Positions 51,529 through 60,658 of a stretch of DNA of 64,000 nt are shown piece by piece. The number at the start of each line of letters is the position of its first letter. Position 1 is the stretch's first letter. The translations under genes and the position numbers were made by a program. The notes below the pieces were generated by a model. It did not search any database. It was not told the origin of the DNA and saw only the letters and a program-made list of their open reading frames with translations. Source of the stretch: Paenibacillus luteus (GTDB taxonomy: Bacteria; Bacillota; Bacilli; Paenibacillales; Paenibacillaceae); the NCBI RefSeq assembly GCF_006542765.1, contig NZ_SKCD01000005.1:64255-128254 (forward strand). Direction: 5' to 3'.

Positions 51529-52560
51529 TTATTTCGATCTTGATAATAAGTATAAGAAGTACGGCGCACCAATAACTGCAACGACGATACCTGTCGGAAT
51601 TTCATTAGGCTGGAATGCCCAGCGTGCCAGCGTATCCGCTACGATAACGAGCAAACCGCCAACGAAAGCCGATGCTGGAATGAGCGCCTGATGCTGCGGA
51701 CCTACAAGCCTTCTGGCCAAATGCGGCGCGATTAGCCCGACGAAACCAATACCGCCGCCTACAGCGACGCAAGAACCTGCTAACCCGACAGCAGCCGCAA
51801 GCAGCCACGCTCTTTCTTTGTTCACTTCGGCGCCTAGGCCAACGGCCATTTGATCGCCCAAGTTCAACGCATTCAAGGCTTTCGCCTTATACATTACGAA
51901 TGGAAAAATAACAATGAGCCATGGCAGCAGGGCGAGTACATACTTCCAGTTCGTTCCCCAAATGCTTCCAGCCATCCATACGGCGAAAAATTGATATTTT
52001 TCAGGCGTCAGACGCAAAATTAAAATTTGCATGGCCGCGCCGATACCAGCCGCTACAGCGATACCAACAAGGATCATCCTTGTCGGCAATAAACCCCGAT
52101 GCCGTTTATACGAGAGAATGAATATAAGCAATGCAGTAAGTGAAGCGCCAATCATCGCAAGAAACGGCATAAGAAAGATGGAACCTTTTTGCGTGGTCGG
52201 GTAGAAAGAAATAAACATAATAACGGCAAGACCTGCCCCCGCGTTAATTCCAAGCAATCCCGGATCGGCAAGTGGATTTCGTGACAATCCTTGAATAATA
52301 CAGCCAGATACAGCAAAGCCTGCACCAATTAGGATAGAAATGACGATACGCGGCAGCCGAAAATCAAAGAGAATCAGCTCTTGCTTGGCAGTACCGTAAC
52401 CAAATAAAGTTTTGAATACATCGAGCGGTGCTAAACGGATATAGCCCGTATTCATACTAATGATGAAAGAAATAACGATCAATGCGCTGAGCACGGACAT
52501 AACAAGAACTGCACGCTTTCTTCTACGCTGCTCGGAAGCGGTTATATATAAGGTATCCAT
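51529..52560 (-). CDS. FecCD-family iron-siderophore ABC permease (second subunit)
   Basis: 343 residues with about nine or ten membrane helices of the BtuC/FecCD fold. Family motifs: GSGFAVSG-like GAGFAVSGCIIQGLSRNPLADPGLLGINAGAG, and GFVGLIAPHLARRLVGPQHQALIP near the C-terminus, the coupling helix to the ATPase. It should form a heterodimer with the product of the adjacent gene (2-bp gap). No ATPase or binding protein is adjacent, so these must come from elsewhere; the lipoprotein at 835..1839 is a candidate partner. Confidence 0.9.
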   Translation of the reverse strand: MDTLYITASEQRRRKRAVLVMSVLSALIVISFIISMNTGYIRLAPLDVFKTLFGYGTAKQELILFDFRLPRIVISILIGAGFAVSGCIIQGLSRNPLADPGLLGINAGAGLAVIMFISFYPTTQKGSIFLMPFLAMIGASLTALLIFILSYKRHRGLLPTRMILVGIAVAAGIGAAMQILILRLTPEKYQFFAVWMAGSIWGTNWKYVLALLPWLIVIFPFVMYKAKALNALNLGDQMAVGLGAEVNKERAWLLAAAVGLAGSCVAVGGGIGFVGLIAPHLARRLVGPQHQALIPASAFVGGLLVIVADTLARWAFQPNEIPTGIVVAVIGAPYFLYLLSRSK

Positions 52561-52562
52561 GC

Positions 52563-53603
52563 CTATTCCCCCTTCATTTTCGTAACAAGATAGAGGAAGA
52601 ACGGCACACCGAGTACAGCGATGATCACACCAATAGCTACTTCCTGCGGCGGATTAATAATACGCCCGCCAATATCAGCCAGCACCATGAGCAGGCTCCC
52701 GAGAACGGCCGAACAAGGAATAATCCAGCGGTAGTCTACCCCAACAAGAAAACGGGAGATATGCGGAATAATCAAGCCAACGAAGCCAATGGAGCCAACG
52801 GCAGATACAGCCGTACCCGCGAGCAGCAAGACGATAATGACACCTGCAGCTTTGACGAGTCCTGTTCGTTGACCAAGCCCCGCAGCAACGTCATCGCCTA
52901 AGCTCAGCAGCGTTATCGAACGGGATAAAACCATTGCAGCTAGCAAGCCACCAATCACCCATGGTGAAACGATTTGGATTTGCAGCCATTTTGTACCTGC
53001 TACGCCACCAGCATACCAGAAAGCCAAATCTTGGCCGATTTTAAAATAGATTGCAATACCTTCCGTAATGGCAAGCAATAGAGCACCTACAGCTGCTCCA
53101 GCTAGCGTGAGACGAACCGGGGTTAAGCCCCCCTTGGCCAGCGAGCCGATACCGTATACAAGTCCCATCGAAACTGCTGCACCGAGAAAACAAACAAACA
53201 TGAGTCCAAGATAGGATATGGACGGAAAAAAAGCAAAACAAAGAGCCAGCATAAAGCCTGCGCCTGCGTTAATGCCAAGCAAGCTGGAATCTGCCAGAGG
53301 ATTCCGAGTCATACCTTGCATGACGGAGCCTGATACGGCAAATGCAGCTCCGACTAGGGCGGCAGCAATGGCACGCGGCATCCGAAGCTCTTTAATGATC
53401 TGATGTTGAATATTATCCGTGTTAAAGTGGAAGACAGCTTCCCAAACGGTAGAGAGGCTTATGTCCGCCGCGCCGACCGAAATAGAAACAGCCAGGGACA
53501 AAATAAGCGCAGCAATCCCTCCAAATAAAATGATGGTGGCCGTAAGGGGCCGTGTGCGCAGCTTCGTACCAGCCAGCGCTTTTGCGTTCAATGGAGAAGA
53601 CAT
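52563..53603 (-). CDS. FecCD-family iron-siderophore ABC permease (first subunit)
   Basis: 346 residues, same fold as its neighbour: AAFAVSGSVMQGMTRNPLADSSLLGINAGAG and GFVGLIIPHISRFLVGVDYRWIIP, the latter being the ATPase-contact motif. Its ATG lies 116 bp downstream of a Fur box that overlaps the start region of a sigma-A-like promoter. It exports no signal; it is an integral membrane protein. Together with 51529..52560 it makes a complete permease but without ATPase or binding protein, an arrangement common in Bacillus when a shared ATPase (YusV-like) is used. Confidence 0.9.
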   Translation of the reverse strand: MSSPLNAKALAGTKLRTRPLTATIILFGGIAALILSLAVSISVGAADISLSTVWEAVFHFNTDNIQHQIIKELRMPRAIAAALVGAAFAVSGSVMQGMTRNPLADSSLLGINAGAGFMLALCFAFFPSISYLGLMFVCFLGAAVSMGLVYGIGSLAKGGLTPVRLTLAGAAVGALLLAITEGIAIYFKIGQDLAFWYAGGVAGTKWLQIQIVSPWVIGGLLAAMVLSRSITLLSLGDDVAAGLGQRTGLVKAAGVIIVLLLAGTAVSAVGSIGFVGLIIPHISRFLVGVDYRWIIPCSAVLGSLLMVLADIGGRIINPPQEVAIGVIIAVLGVPFFLYLVTKMKGE

Positions 53604-53718
53604 CGTTTAACTACCTTTCTGTATGTATACTTGGGATGAATTAGCACCGGGACAAATCGCTCATTTCCATGTTCCGGATGATAGAGAACTTTCAAGACAT
53701 AAAAAAACCCGCTACACT

Positions 53719-53766
53719 GATAACGATTCTCGTTTTCAATATAGCAGATTTTAATTTGTTTTTCAA
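53719..53766 (-). promoter_or_regulatory. sigma-A promoter and Fur box of the permease operon
   Basis: Minus strand TTGAAA (53766-53761), 17 nt, TATATT (53743-53738), followed at once by a 19-bp site (53719-53737, GATAACGATTCTCGTTTTC) that matches the Fur box at 14 of 19 positions. The layout is the same as at 1871..1925. Confidence 0.8.
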
Positions 53767-53860
53767 TGAAATAAATAAGTCATTCCAATGACAAGTAGGA
53801 ACAATTTACTATAAATAGTGCTACCTCCCTCCGCTCTTATAAGCGACAGCAAAAAAAGAA

Positions 53861-53911
53861 CACAAGAAGAAACGGCTTCACCGTCCTCTGCAAGAGGCGG
53901 GTATCCGTTTC
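53861..53911. repeat. dispersed ~50-bp hairpin repeat, copy 3
   Basis: Near-identical to 10475..10526: CACAAGAAGAAACGG at the left, CCGTTTC at the right, with the inner CCTCT/AGAGG pairing. The remaining 53912-54053 stretch before the GT4 gene holds nothing I can identify. Confidence 0.7.
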
Positions 53912-54053
53912 CCGGCAAAGGGGCGGTCGAAAAGTGTCGTCAAGCGCGCAGCACGTTCTGATCATGCTGAGAACGATATAGTAGTGCTTAACTTTCCCTA
54001 TCAACTGAGGATTCAGCTAACTAGCACTATGCTGCATTCAAATAGCCTCCCCA

Positions 54054-55211
54054 CTATAAGCTGCTTTCCTTGAGCAGCTTAATCCAGCGATCGGCGGTAT
54101 GCCTCCAGGTGAACGTCTGCTCCACCCGCTCCCTGCTGCGTCTGCCCAGTTTCTGCCGCAGCTGCTTATCGTGAAGCAGCAGATTCAACCTCTCCCTCAG
54201 CTCAGGTTCAACTCGTTTTGGATTAACCAAATAACCCGTCTCACCGTTTCTTATAATCTCCTTCATACCGCCCGCCCGCGTTGCAATGACAGGAACGCCG
54301 CAAGACATGGCTTCCACATTTACGAGCCCAAACGCCTCGCGCTGTCCGGATGGAACGACCGCTATATCCGCAGAGAGCATCCAGCTAGGCACCTCCGAGT
54401 GCGGAACATAGGGAACAAACCGTACATGTCCAGGACTTTTGCGTCCGAGCCTCTCAAGCTTGCGGGCATAAGCGGTTTTGCGATGCGAGCCGTAAAAAGG
54501 ACTTCCGACGATAACGACCATGAGCTCCGGGTGGCTCTTGGCAAGTTGCGGCACAATATTTAGCAGGTGATGTACTCCCTTAAGAGGGATCAGCCTACCG
54601 ATGAATAGGACGACTTTTTTGCCATGAAGGCCTCTCTTTTTACGCAGCCTCTCCCGTGTTGCAGCACCTTCAACCGAAAATTGAGAAGGAAAACGTGCGG
54701 TTTCAACCCCTGGATAAATGACACGGACCTTTGAAGCTGTCTCAGGAGCTTTAGATACAACAATTCTTCTGAGGAACTCGCTGTTGACAATAATTTTATC
54801 CGCCGCCTTAAAGCATTGATGCAGCTTGGCAGGCGAAATATAAGAAGGGGAAATAAAGGTGGAGGAATGTAAATAAAGCCATACACGCTTGCCTGGATTC
54901 ATTTGCTTCATCGTCAGCACGAATTGCGGTCGGTTCTCCACATCAATGACATGAGGCGAAAATCGTTTAACCGCCTGTCCTACCTCATAAATATAGCGCT
55001 GCTTGCTGCCGGCTGAAAACCGTTCACAAACAACGCCATTAAACTGTCCCAGGCGGGGCAGCCGCTTGCTTAATCTTCCGAAAATCCGGGGTTCCGCATA
55101 TGGCTTCAGCAGCGGAGCAAACTTTTCCACCACCCGCTCTACTGAGCTGCTCCCTGAAGATGGGATAGGAAATGAACCCGGGGTGACAATTGCTACTCTC
55201 GTTGGTGCCAT
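54054..55211 (-). CDS. GT4 glycosyltransferase, CotSA-like
   Basis: 385 residues, GT-B fold. Acceptor half starts VAIVTPGSFPIPSSGSSSVERVVEKFA; the donor half has VIYPGVETARF, VLFIGRLIPLKGVHHLL, and EAFGLVNVEAMSCGVPVIATRAGG with the catalytic Glu-x7-Glu. The general sequence recalls B. subtilis CotSA, a spore coat GT4, but the assignment is not secure. AGGAGG lies 11 nt before the ATG. It stands alone with no clear sigma-K promoter. Confidence 0.85.
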   Translation of the reverse strand: MAPTRVAIVTPGSFPIPSSGSSSVERVVEKFAPLLKPYAEPRIFGRLSKRLPRLGQFNGVVCERFSAGSKQRYIYEVGQAVKRFSPHVIDVENRPQFVLTMKQMNPGKRVWLYLHSSTFISPSYISPAKLHQCFKAADKIIVNSEFLRRIVVSKAPETASKVRVIYPGVETARFPSQFSVEGAATRERLRKKRGLHGKKVVLFIGRLIPLKGVHHLLNIVPQLAKSHPELMVVIVGSPFYGSHRKTAYARKLERLGRKSPGHVRFVPYVPHSEVPSWMLSADIAVVPSGQREAFGLVNVEAMSCGVPVIATRAGGMKEIIRNGETGYLVNPKRVEPELRERLNLLLHDKQLRQKLGRRSRERVEQTFTWRHTADRWIKLLKESSL

Positions 55212-55292
55212 TGATTCTAATGCCTCCTATATGAACTGCTATTTTGCAGTATCATACGCTTTGGCCATTCTCTTTGACAGGGCACCAAGAGG

Positions 55293-56324
55293 CTATAATT
55301 TGAATTTCATCTGGAATAAACCTGCCTTGCGTGCCGCCATATAAATGATGACAACTAATGGACCAATAAACACACCGATAACACCGACCAGTTTAAACCC
55401 TACGTATAAACTGACAAGCGCTGAAAGCGAGCCGATGCCAACGGAATCGCCAAGAATTTTCGGCTCGACAATACGGCGAAATACGGTAATGACAAGGAAC
55501 AAGACAAACAATCCAACACCCACGTATGTATCCCCGGTCAGCAATAGGTATGTTCCCCAAGGCACGAGCACTGAGCCCGTTCCAAGAATGGGCATAATAT
55601 CGACGATAATGATCAGCAGCGCAATGGCTAGCGGATATTTGACGTTTAGTATCAGCAGACCGATGAGTGAAATGATATAGGTGAGCGCACTTAAAATAAA
55701 CTGAGAGCGGAGGAAACCGAATATCGATTTTTTGAGGTTATTCAGCAATGCGTTTACCTGAGGCTGTGATTTCTCCTCAAATAAAGACAAAACGGTTGCC
55801 TTCATCGTATTTAGGCTGAAACTCATCATGTAGACGGCTACCAAAAAGACAATAAAGAAGATAAACATACCCGGAATGCCAGAAGCAAATGCGATGACCG
55901 AATTGGATAAGGTTCCTACCATTTTCGTCAGTGTGCTCGTTAGCTCCATTAACCATTTCTCTAACGTATCTATCGTATCTGGCGGCAGATTTTGATAGAG
56001 CGATTGGGCTTTCACCATTAAATCGTCTACCATGCCATTAGCATCCTCGAAGTAGTTCGGTACTTTCTTGAAAAAGGCAACGAGTTCCGCAACGATTTTG
56101 ACGCCCAGCAAGGCAATGAGCCCTATAAGAATAATAGTAAACAGACTGCTTGATATCGTAGCCGAAACAAGCCTGTTCATTCGAAATCTTTTCATAAACA
56201 GTTGATTAAGCGGTTCTAGAAAAATAGCTACCACAAGCGCAAGCAAGAAAGGTGCTCCGACTGTAAAAAACAAATAGAGCAGCAGCAATCCTAATGCAAC
56301 AAAAATAACGGTCTTGATCGACAC
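55293..56324 (-). CDS. AI-2E family membrane protein, YtvI-like
   Basis: 343 residues with about eight membrane helices in the AI-2E transporter layout: two N-terminal helix pairs, a long extracytoplasmic loop (residues 75-140, NYFEDANGMVDDLM), then a core with KYPLAIALLIIIVDIMPILGTGSVLVPWG and IVEPKILGDSVGIGSL, the family signature. Length and sequence agree with sporulation protein YtvI, whose role in Bacillus is unclear. GTG start behind GGAGGAG. It lies among other spore genes. Confidence 0.82.
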   Translation of the reverse strand: MSIKTVIFVALGLLLLYLFFTVGAPFLLALVVAIFLEPLNQLFMKRFRMNRLVSATISSSLFTIILIGLIALLGVKIVAELVAFFKKVPNYFEDANGMVDDLMVKAQSLYQNLPPDTIDTLEKWLMELTSTLTKMVGTLSNSVIAFASGIPGMFIFFIVFLVAVYMMSFSLNTMKATVLSLFEEKSQPQVNALLNNLKKSIFGFLRSQFILSALTYIISLIGLLILNVKYPLAIALLIIIVDIMPILGTGSVLVPWGTYLLLTGDTYVGVGLFVLFLVITVFRRIVEPKILGDSVGIGSLSALVSLYVGFKLVGVIGVFIGPLVVIIYMAARKAGLFQMKFKL

Positions 56325-56393
56325 TATCTTCTCCTCCTCTCTATTACTGTATATGCAAATTAAGCTGCTCTTAAACCTAAGCTTTCTCGTGCT

Positions 56394-57533
56394 TTAATCA
56401 AGCACAGCACTGCGTTCGTGAAAGTTGACCTCTTTATAGTACATATCCTTGACCAGCAGATTCGGTCCACAGCATGAGGCTGCCGGACAATGGCAATTCA
56501 CGCTCTGAGCAAGGGAATGCTCCAACCACTTGTCGAATAGCTCCTCCAGCTTCGCAGAACCGATGTTGCCAAAGGCAGGCACATCCGAGAAGTCCGTTAC
56601 GTACACATCGCCAGTAAATAAGTTGACATTAAGCCGATTGCGGCCATCCGGATCGTTGCGAACCGTCACATTTGGCTCTTGCGATAATCTCCGCAGTAGC
56701 TCCCGCTCTTCTTTACTGCTGCTGCAATGATAGAAAGGCAAAGTACCAAAGAGCATCCATATCGATTGATCTCTTGCCTTAAGAAGCCGATCGATCGCAC
56801 TAAGCATCTGCTCGCGAGAGAGCACGGGCAAATCCTTCGCGAAGGAGCTCGGGTACATCGGATGCACTTCATGACGCTGACAGCCCATATCTACGATAAG
56901 CTTATGAATCTCATCGATTTTGTCGTATGTCCTATAATTAATCATAGATTCCGCCGATACGAGCACGCCCGTTTCGCTTAAACGCCGAGCATTTTCAATC
57001 ATGCGGTCGTACAGCTTGGTTGCCGCTTCAAGCGACACATGATGACCCGCTTTCGCAAATCCAATTTGATGGAAATCCTCCGGCGATGTGTAGTTAAACG
57101 AAATATGCATAACATCGAGATAAGGGGCTAGTTGCTCGTACCGTTTGTATGGAAGCGTCACATTCGAGTTAATTTGGGAACGAATGCCGCGGCTGCGTGC
57201 GTATTGAAGCAGAGGAACCATATAATCGCGTACCGTACGGTCGGAGAAAGTAGGCTCGCCGCCCGTAATGCTAATCGTTTCCAAATGTTCAACCTCATCC
57301 AGCCGGTCCAGCATCTGCTTAAGCGGCAGCTTGGCAGGCTCTGAGATTACAAGCGTATCTCCTACGGCGCAATGCTCACAGCGCATATTGCAAAGGTTGG
57401 TGACTGTCATCTCAACACTTGTTAGACGATGTCTTCCATATTGCTGGAGCGACCGAATTGGATCCCACGGATCATTCGTCGGCGACAGCACAGAAAGCGG
57501 TCTTGTTGTTTGTTGCATATCGATTGTGTTCAT
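56394..57533 (-). CDS. yfkAB: radical SAM protein with CxCxxxxC motif (YfkAB type)
   Basis: 379 residues. The 4Fe-4S and SAM motif is CNMRCEHC (Cys48, 52, 55), followed by ISITGGEPTF. The C-terminal CHCPAASCC segment gives the CxCxxxxC motif that defines the YfkAB family. The enzyme is cytoplasmic; its reaction is not established. ATG preceded by AGGTG. It lies between ytvI and an HD-GYP gene, transcribed singly as far as visible. Confidence 0.9.
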   Translation of the reverse strand: MNTIDMQQTTRPLSVLSPTNDPWDPIRSLQQYGRHRLTSVEMTVTNLCNMRCEHCAVGDTLVISEPAKLPLKQMLDRLDEVEHLETISITGGEPTFSDRTVRDYMVPLLQYARSRGIRSQINSNVTLPYKRYEQLAPYLDVMHISFNYTSPEDFHQIGFAKAGHHVSLEAATKLYDRMIENARRLSETGVLVSAESMINYRTYDKIDEIHKLIVDMGCQRHEVHPMYPSSFAKDLPVLSREQMLSAIDRLLKARDQSIWMLFGTLPFYHCSSSKEERELLRRLSQEPNVTVRNDPDGRNRLNVNLFTGDVYVTDFSDVPAFGNIGSAKLEELFDKWLEHSLAQSVNCHCPAASCCGPNLLVKDMYYKEVNFHERSAVLD

Positions 57534-57669
57534 TTTTCTTCAGCACCTGACTTATGATCTGGAATGAATCATTCTGTTTTTATTGTAATCCTAGGCTGCA
57601 AAGGAAGCAAATAAAACGGTAAAAAAACAAGCAAAAAGGAGCCCTCGCGGCCCCTAAGCGTCTAAACCT

Positions 57670-58788
57670 TTAAATACCTGCTGCTCTCTGCACTTCCGTC
57701 ATGTCCTCGTTCACGCTGACGATCATCATGGTAAGCTGTGTCGAGAGATCAACTTCGTATGGTGATTTCAGCTCTTCACCCGCTTCGTTATACAACACGC
57801 GAACGATTGGCCGATGCGGATAGGAATAATTCAGATCAGAAACGATGCCAGACTCACCCGTTTGGAGCTTTACACTAATCCCAATTGGATAGATGGCCAC
57901 CTTGTCTCGGAACAGCTGGAGCATTTGCTGTTCATAAAGCGTTCCCGTCCCTGCGTAAAGCCGCTCGATTGCGTGATGGGGCAGCATAGGTGAGCTGTAG
58001 ATTCGATTTGTCGTCATCGCGTCATACGAATCTACCAACCCGATCCATTTGGCATAGTCATGGATTTCGTCGCCCTTGATGCCGCGCGGATAACCGCTGC
58101 CATCAATCCGCTCATGATGCTGAAACGCACAGTGCGCTACCAGCAGAGGAAGATTAGGTTCATCCTTTAGCAGCTCATAGCCGATCTTAGCATGCTGCTT
58201 AATCGCATCGAACTCTTCCTTTGAGAGAGAACCCGGTTTCTTCAGCACGTCGATGGAAATCTGCGTCTTACCGATATCATGCAGCAGCGCTCCCATGCCA
58301 AGCGTAGTCAGCTCTTCTCTAGAGTAGCCGTTTGACATGCCTAGCAATGTCGTATAGACACATACATTCAAGGAATGCTGGTACAAATAATGATCCACGG
58401 AGCTCATATCCATCAGCATGATCATCGCATCCTTGTGACTCGACAAATCATCGATGATCATGTTCATCATCTGCTTAAATGGCTGTGCAATATATGGATA
58501 AGTAACGCCCTTCTTGCGCTTTGGGCGATCCATCATTTCTCGGAAGCTGGATCGGATTTCCTTGAGTGCGGTTTTCATTGTTTCTTCCCTAATAAGGGAA
58601 GGAGACACAATGTCATCTGTTCTCGGATCTGTTATATAAACATATTGAATTCCGCATTGCTCCAAGCGGAATAGGAGTCGTTCAGTCAGCTCTATGTTCT
58701 CGCCAAGAAGGACCAGACCCTCTTGCGAGAAAATTTTCTTGGCCAGCTTCATGCCGGGCCTGCATCTCGATAATGGCAGCAAACGCAT
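57670..58788 (-). CDS. HD-GYP domain c-di-GMP phosphodiesterase
   Basis: 372 residues. A poorly conserved N-terminal region (1-120), then an HD-GYP domain with H170-D171 (LLHDIGKTQI), HHERIDGSGYPRGI at 224-237 (full GYP) and DSYDAMTTNR. Such enzymes hydrolyse cyclic di-GMP. A C-terminal extension (300-372) of beta type (GISVKLQTGESGIVSDLN) is shared with the second HD-GYP protein at 62769..63824. ATG preceded by GAAGGA. No membrane segment. Confidence 0.9.
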   Translation of the reverse strand: MRLLPLSRCRPGMKLAKKIFSQEGLVLLGENIELTERLLFRLEQCGIQYVYITDPRTDDIVSPSLIREETMKTALKEIRSSFREMMDRPKRKKGVTYPYIAQPFKQMMNMIIDDLSSHKDAMIMLMDMSSVDHYLYQHSLNVCVYTTLLGMSNGYSREELTTLGMGALLHDIGKTQISIDVLKKPGSLSKEEFDAIKQHAKIGYELLKDEPNLPLLVAHCAFQHHERIDGSGYPRGIKGDEIHDYAKWIGLVDSYDAMTTNRIYSSPMLPHHAIERLYAGTGTLYEQQMLQLFRDKVAIYPIGISVKLQTGESGIVSDLNYSYPHRPIVRVLYNEAGEELKSPYEVDLSTQLTMMIVSVNEDMTEVQRAAGI

Positions 58789-58932
58789 TTTCTCGATCCT
58801 TCCCCATAAAAAGATATGCTAACTATAACATCGGAAAAAGCCGTTCGTAATGTTAATGTACGGGAAAATTGCGAAAATCGCAACCATTTTATGCAAAATT
58901 TCGACATTTCATGTCGATTCCGACCATATTTC

Positions 58933-60384
58933 CTACGAAGTAGCGATGTCATGCCACCGGTGTCGATGACAATCTTGAAGGGCTCCTGCACTTTGCAACT
59001 GAACAGCGATCACGTCACGTACAAATTCAGGCAAATAATACGTGAATTGAACTGCATTCGCTAATGACTCGTAACCTGCCTTGAAGCTGAACATATCGAT
59101 CGTACCCACAGAATATAAACGTCCATCCGCTAAAGGATCTCCGCTTACCTCAACCGATATCAGCTTGCTCAGCGGCGGTCGAGAGGAATCATAGGTGACA
59201 GTCATGCCGTCTATGGCGAGCGTACCGAGAACTTCTCCCCGGAAGCCATAACCTTTGATCGGCTTGTGAATAAATTCCGGCAGCAGCGCCTGCTCCAGCG
59301 CTTTCCTTATTTCGGAACCTGCTAAAGTCATCAGGCAAGGATTAATTGGCGATGGGCATAACGCATGCAATTCACCAGCCGTCACTTCGCCAAGGGCAAG
59401 GCCACCAAGCAGCTGCCCCGTATTGACAATGCTGATCTCGGCATCAGTCCAACGGCGTAGGCCTGCGGCTAACAAATTGGCAAGAGGAGATTCCTGATCG
59501 GCTCTAGTTGGCAGCGGCTTGTCGAGCGTTGCAATTACTTTGCTAAGCCGCTGTTTCCCCGTTTCACGATATCGGCTAATAATAGCAGAAGCAGCTGGAT
59601 TCTCCTCCAATGCTGCAGTCGGTATGCAGGCTGCCCGGAACAGAGGACGGGAAGTTAACGGATCAATGCCGATCTCCACACGTCCGATATATTCACCGAA
59701 CTTGCCTGCTGCGCAAATCGTCGTATTGCCAATCAATATCGGCTCCTCCAATAAATGATGGGTGTGTGCCCCGAGAATAAGATCAATGCCAGACAGCTTC
59801 TCGGCCATCAGACGGTCTGAAGTCAAACCCAGATGCGACATGACCACAAGCACGTCAACATGTGAGCGCAGTTCCGCCACTTGCTCCATTACCGTTTCAA
59901 TAGGATCTTTAGCCTGCCAACCAAGCAAGGAGTAAAAATCCGTAAACGCCGCTGTCACGCCAATTATCCCGATACGCAGCCCATCTTTATCAATCACGGT
60001 ATTCGGGAGCAGCCACTCGGGCAGCTCACCAGTCGCAGCATCTTGCATATTGGCACAAACAACCGCAAAATTCGCCCGGTTGACGTAAGCGTCCGCTATC
60101 GTTTGGAAGGAATAAGTTAAGCCTTCATTATTGCCCAGCGTAACCGCCTCATAGCCGGCATCATTCAACAATTCTACATTAACAATCCCATCGCTGCCTT
60201 CCGTTTCTACCCGCATCCGGTCCATATGATCCCCGCAGTCAACGGCAAGCACACGGTCACTGCCGTAGGTACGCCGCTCTTCTTTAATGAAAGAGGCTAT
60301 TTGCGCGGCATGCTCCAGTCGGCTATGGATGTCGTTGCTGTGAAGGAGCACTACTCGTGTACGAAAGCTATCTGTCAAATCCAT
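58933..60384 (-). CDS. 5'-nucleotidase/metallophosphoesterase (YunD-like)
   Basis: 483 residues with no signal peptide, unlike most secreted 5'-nucleotidases. N-terminal dinuclear metal domain: LLHSNDIHSR, VDCGDHMDR, LGNNEG, VMSHLG and GAHTHH provide all ligands. A C-terminal 5-nucleotidase-type substrate domain follows (ESPLANLLAAGLRRW, GYGFRGEVLG). B. subtilis YunD has the same cytoplasmic layout. It hydrolyses nucleotides or related sugar nucleotides. AAGGAGG lies 6 nt before the ATG. The stop is followed by the divergent start region of the HD-GYP gene. Confidence 0.88.
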   Translation of the reverse strand: MDLTDSFRTRVVLLHSNDIHSRLEHAAQIASFIKEERRTYGSDRVLAVDCGDHMDRMRVETEGSDGIVNVELLNDAGYEAVTLGNNEGLTYSFQTIADAYVNRANFAVVCANMQDAATGELPEWLLPNTVIDKDGLRIGIIGVTAAFTDFYSLLGWQAKDPIETVMEQVAELRSHVDVLVVMSHLGLTSDRLMAEKLSGIDLILGAHTHHLLEEPILIGNTTICAAGKFGEYIGRVEIGIDPLTSRPLFRAACIPTAALEENPAASAIISRYRETGKQRLSKVIATLDKPLPTRADQESPLANLLAAGLRRWTDAEISIVNTGQLLGGLALGEVTAGELHALCPSPINPCLMTLAGSEIRKALEQALLPEFIHKPIKGYGFRGEVLGTLAIDGMTVTYDSSRPPLSKLISVEVSGDPLADGRLYSVGTIDMFSFKAGYESLANAVQFTYYLPEFVRDVIAVQLQSAGALQDCHRHRWHDIATS

Positions 60385-60434
60385 GCACGCCTCCTTCTGG
60401 CTCTATTGCGAGCGCTGCAAAACATTTTACTTTT

Positions 60435-60650
60435 TCATACGTAAATCTTGGGCAGAAAATGTATGCTTAAAGCCATAGGTGGCCTCTGCCTGCTGCTGTG
60501 ATCCTTGATGATCAAATGAGAAGGCGTTATCCCGGCCTCTCCTCGGCCCGCCTGCAGCAGCCACTCAGAATACCAGCTATGCCGATCAAACGCCTCACCT
60601 TCCGCCTCAGGCACTCCAAGCTCAAAATGGTCGATTTTAAAGTCTGGCAT
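60435..60650 (-). CDS. small hypothetical protein coupled to moaA
   Basis: 71 residues (MPDFKIDHFELGVPEAEGEAF and so on), soluble, no family recognised. The ATG at 60650 lies only 8 bp after the moaA stop, suggesting co-translation; a GGGGG tract in the moaA end may serve as ribosome site. The protein may act with the molybdopterin genes, or be spurious; the frame is coherent in composition. Confidence 0.45.
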   Translation of the reverse strand: MPDFKIDHFELGVPEAEGEAFDRHSWYSEWLLQAGRGEAGITPSHLIIKDHSSRQRPPMALSIHFLPKIYV

Positions 60651-60658
60651 GATTCTCG

